A DNA stretch of 26,905 nucleotides from a virus. Of this stretch, positions 22,036-26,905 are shown in pieces. A model generated the notes under the pieces. It saw only the letters and a list, made by a program, of their open reading frames with translations. It was not told the DNA's origin and did not search any database. Position numbers and translations under genes: made by a program. Each line of letters begins with the position of its first letter. Position 1 is the first letter of the stretch. The stretch lies in IMG/VR virus record IMGVR_UViG_3300047564_003517, positions 1 through 26,905 of that record, one strand, 5' to 3'.

Positions 22036-23271
22036 ATGAGGTCAGTGATTCAACTCCGTCCCCACCAGCAACGTGCTCTGGATGCCTTGCTGCAGTATCG
22101 TAAGGGTCAGGTAATTATGCCGACTGGTTCTGGCAAGACCAATGTTGCCATCTTTGATGCTCTGCGTGAGTTTCAGTCTGATGCTCCTAAGACCATTGTA
22201 GTAGTTGCTCCTCGTATTCTGCTTGCTGAGCAACTGTCTTCTGAATTTCTTGAGTTTATCACGACTGCTGCTGTTCTGCACGTCCATAGTGGTGAAACTC
22301 ATCATCAAAGCACGACCAAACCCTCTGAGATTTACAACTGGTCCCGTCGTGCCTACAAGCATCAACTGATCTTCACTACTTATAATTCTCTTCAGCGTCT
22401 TCAGCAGGCAGATATTCACGTTGATACCATCTACTTTGATGAGGCACACAACAGTGTTCAGCGTCACTTTTTCCCTGCTACGGAGCACTTCGCTGCTAAT
22501 GCTGACCGCTGCTATTTCTTCACTGCTACTCCTAAGCATTCTGCTACGATTTCCAAACCTGGTATGAATGACGCTGCCGTTTATGGCAACGTGATCTGCA
22601 ATGTACCTGCTCCTGAACTGGTTGAGGGTGGTTTCATCGTTCCTCCTAAGGTTGTGGTTCAGCAGTTTGAGATGCTTTCTAAAGGTCAGATTGTTGCTGA
22701 TGTTGACTGTGAGAATCTGATTCAGACGATTGATGCTCAGGAGGTGGGCAAGGTTCTGATCTGCTCTAAGGCAACCAAGCAGATTGTTTCTCTGGTTTCT
22801 CAGACTGACTTCTGCACTCAACTGGAGGATCGTGGTTTCTCTTGGATGTATATCACGTCTAAGACTGGTGCTGTGATTGATGGTCAGAAGGTCAACCGTG
22901 AGGTGTTCTTCGATACTCTGAGTGCTTGGGGTAAGGATGACTCTAAGAAGTTCGTGGTTCTGCACCACAGCATCCTGAGCGAGGGTATCAACGTGTCTGG
23001 TCTGGAGGCAGTGCTGTTTATGCGGTCTATGGACTACATTGGCATTTCTCAGACCATCGGACGGGTGATCCGCCTGCACAAGGACGACGCAGAGGGTCTC
23101 AGCAGCGGCAGGATCGCCCCTGGCGCCCTTGTAGACTACACCAAGTCGTTTGGGTTGGTCTGCATCCCTGTCTACTCTTCTGTGGGCATCAGCACCGCTA
23201 AGAAGGTGCAAGCGGTGGTAGACACCGTGTTTAATCAGGGTCAACCTGCAATCTCTGTCGTTAAGCGTTAA
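22036..23271 (+). CDS. SF2 DNA/RNA helicase (DEAH type)
   Basis: A 411-aa superfamily 2 helicase with all core motifs: a Q-like RPHQQRALDAL start, Walker A PTGSGKT (29-35), motif II DEAH (135-138), motif III TATP (163-166), motif V-like ILSEGINVSGLEAVLF (313-328) and motif VI QTIGRVIRLH (339-348). The order and short length resemble UvsW and type III restriction Res-subunit helicases annotated in cyanophages. T4 UvsW is longer (about 587 aa) and unwinds R-loops and recombination intermediates; a similar role is possible. G+C content and codon choice (cgt, ctg) differ from the late genes, where aga and tta prevail. It is the first gene after the terminator and has an extended -10 promoter, so early or middle expression is likely. 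Confidence 0.85.
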   Translation: MRSVIQLRPHQQRALDALLQYRKGQVIMPTGSGKTNVAIFDALREFQSDAPKTIVVVAPRILLAEQLSSEFLEFITTAAVLHVHSGETHHQSTTKPSEIYNWSRRAYKHQLIFTTYNSLQRLQQADIHVDTIYFDEAHNSVQRHFFPATEHFAANADRCYFFTATPKHSATISKPGMNDAAVYGNVICNVPAPELVEGGFIVPPKVVVQQFEMLSKGQIVADVDCENLIQTIDAQEVGKVLICSKATKQIVSLVSQTDFCTQLEDRGFSWMYITSKTGAVIDGQKVNREVFFDTLSAWGKDDSKKFVVLHHSILSEGINVSGLEAVLFMRSMDYIGISQTIGRVIRLHKDDAEGLSSGRIAPGALVDYTKSFGLVCIPVYSSVGISTAKKVQAVVDTVFNQGQPAISVVKR

Positions 23272-23276
23272 TTTCA

Positions 23277-23420
23277 ATGAAGTACAAAGTTCAACTCTAT
23301 GTCGGCGGTCAAACTTGGTGGTTTGAGTGCTATGCTAACAGTATTCAAGAGGCAAAACAAGTTGCTTCTGCTCAACATCCAAATGCTAAAATTATTGGTG
23401 CAACTGCCACTTTTCTATGA
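23277..23420 (+). CDS. Hypothetical small protein (47 aa)
   Basis: MKYKVQLYVGGQTWWFECYA followed by NSIQEAKQVASAQHPNAKII. I recognise no family. It looks like a beta-hairpin plus helix and strand, a compact fold common for T4-like accessory proteins. It starts 5 nt after the helicase stop, and its TGA overlaps the next ATG (ATGA), which supports it as a real gene in the operon. Confidence 0.7.
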   Translation: MKYKVQLYVGGQTWWFECYANSIQEAKQVASAQHPNAKIIGATATFL

Positions 23421-23647
23421 ACACTCAAAACGAAGGTATTCTGAATCCTAAACCAGGAGATCCCAATGGTTATGTGACTAAGGATGGTATGTGGGCAGCA
23501 GTTCCTTGGGGTAAGAAGTTTGTTATTCTTCACAATGGACAACAGGTTCATACTGCTAATAACTATACAACTGCTAAGTCTTACATTTTGAAACAAGTTA
23601 AGGCATCTAAAAAGAAAACCTCAACTGTTGAACAGTTTTTCAGTTAA
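23417..23647 (+). CDS. Hypothetical small protein (76 aa)
   Basis: The middle (GYVTKDGMWAAVPWGKKFVI then LHNGQQVHTANNYTTAKSYI) predicts a small beta sheet plus helix. The end is Lys-rich with a C-terminal VEQFFS. That last piece resembles a PIP-like sliding-clamp motif (QxxFF), though with an incomplete hydrophobic position, so it is no more than a hint. The start is coupled to the upstream gene by ATGA. Confidence 0.7.
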   Translation: MNTQNEGILNPKPGDPNGYVTKDGMWAAVPWGKKFVILHNGQQVHTANNYTTAKSYILKQVKASKKKTSTVEQFFS

Positions 23648-23670
23648 ATAGTACAACTACGTTACACATT

Positions 23671-23841
23671 ATGGAAGAAACTCCTGAAGTCAAATGGAAT
23701 CGTGGTCTTGATCTGTTTATTGAGAGTGTTCATAAACCAGACCACGAACTTCGTCAATGTGCTCACAATCAGAAATGCTATCACGAATTGATGGCAGTGC
23801 GTGAGCACGTGTTAGACTATCTAAAAACAATCAGACGATGA
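23671..23841 (+). CDS. Hypothetical small protein (56 aa)
   Basis: MEETPEVKWNRGLDLFIESV then HKPDHELRQCAHNQKCYHEL. It is mostly helical with two Cys and several His (C30, C36, H31, H38), so metal binding is possible but not shown. It overlaps the next gene by ATGA. It is too short for the usual ORF cut-off and is supported by coupling and codon use. Confidence 0.6.
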   Translation: MEETPEVKWNRGLDLFIESVHKPDHELRQCAHNQKCYHELMAVREHVLDYLKTIRR

Positions 23842-24074
23842 CTTATTACGCTTGGTTTATCGTATTTGCAGTAGTGGCATATTTCATCGCAACGGATGAA
23901 AGTGTCGCTGCTGCTTTTTATTATGTTACAAGGATTATTAAAAACAAGTATTTAATTTTTCAATGGTGGTTGATTCATAATCCTGCAACACCTTGGGCAA
24001 AATATTCAATGTGGAGACGCTCAAATAAACTTGCAAAAGAACTAATGAAAGAGTTAGAATCAAGAAATAAATAA
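23838..24074 (+). CDS. Small membrane protein (78 aa)
   Basis: The first 20 residues (TYYAWFIVFAVVAYFIAT) form a membrane helix. The rest is basic and aromatic (KYLIFQWWLIHNPATPW), ending in a charged helix (KLAKELMKELESRNK). This suggests an inner-membrane anchor with a cytoplasmic tail. It could be a superinfection-exclusion or host-envelope factor, as with many small early phage membrane proteins, but nothing specific is seen. It starts at ATG 23838, overlapping the upstream TGA. Confidence 0.65.
   Translation: MTYYAWFIVFAVVAYFIATDESVAAAFYYVTRIIKNKYLIFQWWLIHNPATPWAKYSMWRRSNKLAKELMKELESRNK
24066..24073 (+). promoter_or_regulatory. Possible late promoter AATAAATA
   Basis: A NATAAATA match across the stop of the membrane-protein gene, 21 nt before the next ATG. 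If real, it would give late expression to the two following genes, including the putatively packaged HiPIP-like protein. Confidence 0.5.
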
Positions 24075-24094
24075 CACTATATCTGGTAATTCTT

Positions 24095-24412
24095 ATGCTC
24101 TCTACGCAGTATCGGTTGAGACTGGAAGCAATCTGTGAGAAGATTGTTCTTCACGAAGAGGTAAGTTTATCCGACATCATATGGGCAGAGAAGTTGGCAA
24201 AAGCAAATCGGTCTGCTGGGACTATGCTCCGTCAGGCAAGACGTAAAGCAGAAAATCCCAATATGGATGAGATGGATGATTTTCTAAACTCAATGGACAT
24301 TGGTGGTTTAGGACACGAAAGATTTGGTAGAAGAGGATTTGATAGCCCTGATGAACTACACGATTGGTTTAAGCGTGATGATGACGAAACCGATTGGAGG
24401 ACTCGGGACTAA
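24095..24412 (+). CDS. Conserved hypothetical protein (105 aa)
   Basis: The N-terminal 50 residues (YRLRLEAICEKIVLHEEVSL then SDIIWAEKLAKANRSAGTML) are helical with a basic patch (RQARRKAE). The C-terminal half is acidic (FKRDDDETDWRTRD). Similar proteins are common in cyanophage small-gene regions, without assigned function. Its TAA shares its last base with the next ATG (TAATG). Confidence 0.75.
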   Translation: MLSTQYRLRLEAICEKIVLHEEVSLSDIIWAEKLAKANRSAGTMLRQARRKAENPNMDEMDDFLNSMDIGGLGHERFGRRGFDSPDELHDWFKRDDDETDWRTRD

Positions 24413-24615
24413 TGAAGTCATTTCAAGAGTTTCTATCGGAAGAAGAAAAAGCATCAAAAACAACAGCAAAGTATCAGAATGAACCAAAGGGCAATGAAAA
24501 ATGCTCTAATTGTAATATGTGGAGAGAACCTAATGCCTGCACCGCTGTAAAAGGTAAGATTTCACCTGATGGTTGGTGTAAGTGGCATCAGTATGATAGA
24601 AAGAATAAGACTTGA
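24412..24615 (+). CDS. HiPIP-like iron-sulfur protein with T4-type capsid-targeting N-terminus
   Basis: A 67-aa protein from the ATG at 24412 (an upstream in-frame ATG at 24394 lies in the preceding gene and would hide the leader). The start MKSFQEFLSEEEKAS closely matches the capsid-targeting leader of T4 internal proteins (MKTYQEFIAEA), including the LxE/IxE-type site cut by the gp21 protease; here LSE is residues 8-10. Residues 20-60 resemble high-potential iron-sulfur proteins: C31-x2-C34-x8-C43-x6-I-x3-G-W-C56. This fits the HiPIP signature except for His instead of an aromatic residue at the end. HiPIPs bind one [4Fe-4S] cluster and carry electrons. It may be packaged with DNA and injected. 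Neither the cluster nor packaging is proven. Confidence 0.6.
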   Translation: MKSFQEFLSEEEKASKTTAKYQNEPKGNEKCSNCNMWREPNACTAVKGKISPDGWCKWHQYDRKNKT

Positions 24616-24640
24616 CAAGATCTGAGAAACCCTTTATAAT
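24612..24640 (+). promoter_or_regulatory. Consensus sigma-70 promoter (early type)
   Basis: TTGACA (24612-24617), a 17-nt spacer and TATAAT (24635-24640). The -10 box starts 27 nt before the ATG at 24662, the same distance as at 25803/25830. It overlaps the stop of the HiPIP-like gene. Confidence 0.85.
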
Positions 24641-24661
24641 ACCCGCATATACACTCTGATT

Positions 24662-24865
24662 ATGGACTACAAACCCTATAGTATGGAATGGAGTCGGCGG
24701 CGGTATCTTGCCGAAGCAATCCAACAATACTTTGACACTGATGCGTCTCTGAATGTTGTTCTGGATGATATTGTTGGTGTGCTTGAAGAAAATGTAGAGC
24801 ATCACAGGAGTCGTGCTGAACGCTTTCAAGAAGTTCTGAATGGTGTTAAGTCGCTTTCCAAGTGA
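24662..24865 (+). CDS. Conserved hypothetical early protein (67 aa)
   Basis: MDYKPYSMEWSRRRYLAEAI then QQYFDTDASLNVVLDDIVGV. It is mainly helical, with a heptad-like C-terminal part (VLEENVEHHRSRAERFQEVL). I know it only as a recurring cyanophage protein of unknown role. It is the first gene behind a consensus sigma-70 promoter, so it is probably early. The next ATG follows its stop by 1 nt. Confidence 0.75.
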   Translation: MDYKPYSMEWSRRRYLAEAIQQYFDTDASLNVVLDDIVGVLEENVEHHRSRAERFQEVLNGVKSLSK

Positions 24866-24866
24866 T

Positions 24867-25055
24867 ATGAAACCCAACTTCCGTAAGGTATTGGAGATGG
24901 CACTGGAAGAAGGTGTCCGTTATGGGTACAACCGTGCCCATAAACACGTTGAAAATCCAAGTGAGGGTGCCATTGTTGACAGCATTGTAGAACAAGTTAT
25001 GAACTCTCTGTATGAATGGTTTGACTTTGAGGAAAACAATAATGAAAGTCTGTAA
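24867..25055 (+). CDS. Hypothetical small protein (62 aa)
   Basis: Start chosen at MKPNFRKVLEMALEEGVRYG, immediately after the previous stop, rather than the longer upstream ATG at 24840, which would overlap it by 26 nt. It is helical with a long amphipathic stretch and an acidic end (EWFDFEENNNESL). No family recognised. It overlaps the next gene by 14 nt. Confidence 0.7.
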   Translation: MKPNFRKVLEMALEEGVRYGYNRAHKHVENPSEGAIVDSIVEQVMNSLYEWFDFEENNNESL

Positions 25056-25206
25056 TATTATCTTTTATTCTCTTGTTGGAGTTTGTATTGGTGGTATGGT
25101 GTATTACAACCTTACGCCAGAAAAAACCCTACATCATACATCTACTGTCTCTGGATCTTCTGGTGACCTTAAATGTACCACATCTTGTGTAATTAAAGAA
25201 CAATGA
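25042..25206 (+). CDS. Small secreted or membrane-anchored protein (54 aa)
   Basis: Start at ATG 25042, which has GAGGAAAA as Shine-Dalgarno; the longer ATG at 25012 lies inside the previous gene. Residues 5-23 (NIIFYSLVGVCIGGMVYY) are a membrane helix or uncleaved signal. The polar remainder is Ser/Thr-rich with C-TTS-C near the end, possibly a periplasmic disulfide. A role in the host envelope, such as superinfection exclusion, is only a guess. The next gene overlaps (ATGA). Confidence 0.6.
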   Translation: MKVCNIIFYSLVGVCIGGMVYYNLTPEKTLHHTSTVSGSSGDLKCTTSCVIKEQ

Positions 25207-25475
25207 ACCTATTTAATCTTAAGCATCGTTATGACTTTGGACACGAATGGTATATCCAACTATTTTTCACAAACCGTTGGGCACTTCTTCAATTCTCTGT
25301 GAGTTGGTGTGATTATGCTTCTTGGCCTTATATTCAAATAAATTCTGGAAGTAATGGTCTTTTGGGTATTTTGTTCTGGGCATATAAGTTTGGACTTGAT
25401 ATTGATTTGATTTCCCGCACTTGGAGATGGGATCACCTGGAGGAAGTAGATGAAGACGAAACTGAACTGGTTTGA
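25203..25475 (+). CDS. Conserved phage hypothetical protein (90 aa)
   Basis: The protein is very aromatic: FGHEWYIQLFFTNRWALLQF, then SWCDYASWPYIQINSGSNGL and GLDIDLISRTWRW. The pattern of Trp and Tyr on predicted strands suggests a compact beta protein. Similar proteins occur in cyanobacterial and other T4-like phages without a function. It starts by ATGA coupling and overlaps the next gene by 26 nt. Confidence 0.7.
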   Translation: MNLFNLKHRYDFGHEWYIQLFFTNRWALLQFSVSWCDYASWPYIQINSGSNGLLGILFWAYKFGLDIDLISRTWRWDHLEEVDEDETELV

Positions 25476-25797
25476 ATACTGGATTGGTCACTGCTGGATG
25501 ACAGGATGGCAGAGTATGCGAATGACATTTCGCATCTGGGTTGACCTGATGACATCTAACTATGATAACTATGCTCTCCCCAGAACAGTAGAAGATCCAG
25601 AAGAGGAATGTAGAGATTGGTTCTGGGCATCACTGAATGAAGATGATGTTTATGATAAAGAGTTTCTGGAATATCTTCTACAAATGGTGGAAGATGTTGA
25701 ACTTGGTAAGGTAGAAACATATTCTATGGATGAAGTAATGGATAAAGTGCGTGACACTTTGGAAACTGGCACAGAAGACGTTGAAGACGCCTCCTGA
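25450..25797 (+). CDS. Hypothetical protein (115 aa)
   Basis: The start at 25450 has a strong GGAGGAAG Shine-Dalgarno inside the previous gene. The N-terminal part is aromatic and basic (FEYWIGHCWMTGWQSMRMTF) and could be a membrane-associated helix. The C-terminal 70 residues are strongly acidic and helical (EECRDWFWASLNEDDVYDKE). No family recognised. Its stop overlaps an ATG at 25797, but the better start of the next gene is at 25830. Confidence 0.7.
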   Translation: MKTKLNWFEYWIGHCWMTGWQSMRMTFRIWVDLMTSNYDNYALPRTVEDPEEECRDWFWASLNEDDVYDKEFLEYLLQMVEDVELGKVETYSMDEVMDKVRDTLETGTEDVEDAS

Positions 25798-25808
25798 TGC
25801 CTTATAAT
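25781..25808 (+). promoter_or_regulatory. Sigma-70 promoter in the early gene cluster
   Basis: TTGAAG (25781-25786), a 16-nt spacer and TATAAT (25803-25808). The sequence after the -10 (TATAATACCATCATA) resembles that at 24635 (TATAATACCCGCATA), and the distance to the ATG is again 27 nt. Confidence 0.7.
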
Positions 25809-25829
25809 ACCATCATACGAAGCACCCCT

Positions 25830-26087
25830 ATGACTCTCAAAGAGAAGAAGGCACTACTCAAACGCCTTGAGCAAGCAGGCACCACCTGTATGGATTGTGG
25901 GCAAAAGTATGGAGTCTATTCAGTCGGTTGTTCATCTGTCTGGAATGGTAAATGTGGTGTCTGTGGTGAAGAGAAACGGGTAACTGAATCCCGTGACTTT
26001 GCTTACTTTATTACTGGTATTCGCAAACTGAAACTGGAGATCCAAAATGAGAAGAGTAACAGTCAGACCCAAAAGCAAGAAGGCTAA
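25830..26087 (+). CDS. Small zinc-ribbon protein (85 aa)
   Basis: Start chosen at ATG 25830, because a sigma-70 -10 box (25803) lies between it and the upstream ATG at 25797 and has the same 27-nt spacing as the promoter at 24635. The longer form may still be made by coupling to the upstream stop. The protein has a basic helical N-terminus (LKEKKALLKRLEQ) and CMDCGQKYGVYSVGCSSVWN with C20-x2-C23, then C42-x2-C45: a four-Cys zinc ribbon, as found in small phage transcription or DNA-binding factors. Target unknown. Confidence 0.7.
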   Translation: MTLKEKKALLKRLEQAGTTCMDCGQKYGVYSVGCSSVWNGKCGVCGEEKRVTESRDFAYFITGIRKLKLEIQNEKSNSQTQKQEG

Positions 26088-26241
26088 GAACCGTCTTGCG
26101 AATATGATGGACAACAATCCTATCTGTATTGTGGAACAGGACAAAGGTGATGGTATGCTGTTTCTCGCATCAGAGAATCAGAAATACTTTTTCTGGGTGA
26201 ATATTAATGATTTCTGGGAATGTGATTGGGAGGTGCTCTAA
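26047..26241 (+). CDS. Conserved small phage protein (64 aa)
   Basis: A basic start MRRVTVRPKSKKAKNRLANM then DNNPICIVEQDKGDGMLFLA. The C-terminal half is predicted beta strands ending in the aromatic YFFWVNINDFWECDW. Small proteins with this sequence style are common in T4-like phages; I do not know the role. GGAG lies 7 nt before the start, which overlaps the previous gene by 41 nt. Its stop overlaps the next start (TAATG). Confidence 0.7.
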   Translation: MRRVTVRPKSKKAKNRLANMMDNNPICIVEQDKGDGMLFLASENQKYFFWVNINDFWECDWEVL

Positions 26242-26432
26242 TGTCTTTGATTGATACTTTAGAATACTTTATAAAAGACCAAGAAGGGCACCTACAATGT
26301 CTTGAATGGGACATTAGGGAGCAAACCAATCACGAAGTCAATGATCTTGACTGGTATTGTGAAGAGTATGACATTGCCAAACAAAGAGTAGAAGACCTCA
26401 AACAAATCAAAACTATCTTGGAACAACAATGA
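26241..26432 (+). CDS. Hypothetical small protein (63 aa)
   Basis: Start at MSLIDTLEYFIKDQEGHLQC, coupled to the upstream stop by TAATG and preceded by a strong GGGAGGTG Shine-Dalgarno; the in-frame ATG at 26226 lies before it. It is acidic and helical, probably coiled coil (DIAKQRVEDLKQIKTILEQQ). No family recognised. It overlaps the next gene (ATGA). Confidence 0.7.
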   Translation: MSLIDTLEYFIKDQEGHLQCLEWDIREQTNHEVNDLDWYCEEYDIAKQRVEDLKQIKTILEQQ

Positions 26433-26641
26433 CCTACGACCAACTCTACGAGCACATTACTCATTACGTTGCTCACCCTCATACTACAATTGTAGAGCAC
26501 GATAAGAAACGTGCTTGTCTGATTCTTGGTTCTTTTATGGAGTTTATTCTTGACTGCCAAGATGAAGGTGTGGATGTGAATAAGATTCATATTACTGATT
26601 TTGTGAATGAAAAACTTGATGAGTTGGAGGAAACCAAATGA
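26429..26641 (+). CDS. Hypothetical small protein (70 aa)
   Basis: MTYDQLYEHITHYVAHPHTT then IVEHDKKRACLILGSFMEFI. Predicted helical, with an acidic C-terminus (FVNEKLDELEETK). No recognised family. Coupled to both neighbours by overlapping ATGA sites. Confidence 0.7.
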   Translation: MTYDQLYEHITHYVAHPHTTIVEHDKKRACLILGSFMEFILDCQDEGVDVNKIHITDFVNEKLDELEETK

Positions 26642-26814
26642 ACTATCTTTGCCTGGTTGATGGACTTATAGAGTATGCCAGCACTTCTGAAAGTAGTTTT
26701 GCTCACTATCAGTTGGTGTATGCCGAAGAACATAAAGATGCTGATGTTCAGTATCTGACTCTCACTGATGAAGAGTATGATGAAATGTTCCCTTATGAAG
26801 AGGATGAAGAATGA
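26638..26814 (+). CDS. Hypothetical acidic small protein (58 aa)
   Basis: MNYLCLVDGLIEYASTSESS then FAHYQLVYAEEHKDADVQYL. It has a strong Shine-Dalgarno GGAGGAAA and a very acidic end (DEEYDEMFPYEEDEE). No family recognised. Coupled by ATGA to both neighbours, which supports it although it is short. Confidence 0.65.
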   Translation: MNYLCLVDGLIEYASTSESSFAHYQLVYAEEHKDADVQYLTLTDEEYDEMFPYEEDEE

Positions 26815-26905
26815 GATTTCGTGATATTGAGTTCCGTTGGTGTAAATTCAACAACAAATATGAACTCGTTAAGTGGCATGAATGTGAGGGCAAAGAGTAT
26901 TGTTA
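26811..26905 (+). CDS. Partial small protein, runs off the window
   Basis: The ATG at 26811 overlaps the upstream stop (ATGA). Thirty-one codons are visible (MRFRDIEFRWCKFNNKYELV then KWHECEGKEYC), beta-like and rich in aromatic and Cys/His residues. The end lies beyond the window, so the family cannot be told. Confidence 0.55.
   Translation, partial: MRFRDIEFRWCKFNNKYELVKWHECEGKEYC

Noticed and set aside
22042-23277. Antisense ORF of 411 codons covering the whole helicase gene on the minus strand
   Set aside because: It mirrors the helicase coding frame and its translation has no recognisable motif. It is a by-product of the codon bias of the true gene, which has all SF2 motifs.
24394-24411. 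Longer start (MEDSGL...) for the HiPIP-like protein
   Set aside because: It would lie in the end of the previous gene. The ATG at 24412 is coupled by TAATG and exposes the T4-like leader.

Overview
The window is part of the genome of a T4-like cyanophage (a myovirus of the Kyanoviridae type, infecting marine Synechococcus or Prochlorococcus). The evidence is a run of T4-type tail and baseplate genes (gp26, gp27, gp5), AT-rich late genes preceded by the T4/cyanophage late-promoter motif NATAAATA, phage tRNAs without encoded CCA, tail fibres ending in S74 chaperone domains, and a flavin-dependent halogenase of the type known from cyanophage Syn10 (VirX1). Everything is on the + strand except one small gene.

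Layout. (1) 1-8443, tail and baseplate hub: the end of a gp19-fold tail-tube/baseplate protein, gp26, a small overlapping ORF, a tape-measure-like protein, a tail protein carrying both a lysozyme-like and an M23 peptidase domain, gp27, a gp5-like OB protein without a lysozyme domain, and a separate spike-tip protein. (2) 8449-10124, a collagen-like fibre with an S74 chaperone and a LamG-like fibre. (3) 10121-11733, an islet in the late region: a minus-strand gene, consensus sigma-70 promoters, two small proteins (one a Phd/YefM-like antitoxin without a toxin), three tRNAs (Ile-UAU, Met-CAU, Leu-UAA) and an acidic protein. (4) 11766-21571, a 1771-aa and a 633-aa fibre protein, the halogenase, and a glycine- and cysteine-rich adhesin-like protein. 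(5) 21599-21934, a zinc-ribbon protein, then a strong terminator. (6) 22036-26905, an SF2 helicase followed by about 15 small, tightly overlapping genes driven by sigma-70-type (early) promoters.

How it works together. Regions 1, 2 and 4 build the cell-puncturing device and receptor-binding fibres late in infection. Late promoters repeatedly overlap the stop codon of the upstream gene, so each transcription unit starts where the last one ends. Region 6 and the islet look early, with host-type promoters and richer Shine-Dalgarno sites.

Main points for a second look: (a) the gp26 gene ends in a complete dnaX-like -1 frameshift signal (internal Shine-Dalgarno, T_TTT_TTC heptamer, stem-loop) that would fuse gp26 to the next small ORF just upstream of the tape-measure-like gene, the arrangement of lambda G/GT chaperones; (b) a 67-aa protein combines a T4-type capsid-targeting N-terminus with a HiPIP-like four-cysteine iron-sulfur domain, which suggests an Fe-S protein packaged in the capsid and injected; (c) the halogenase lies inside a late tail-fibre operon; (d) an orphan antitoxin and a structured 84-nt spacer lie in the tRNA islet.
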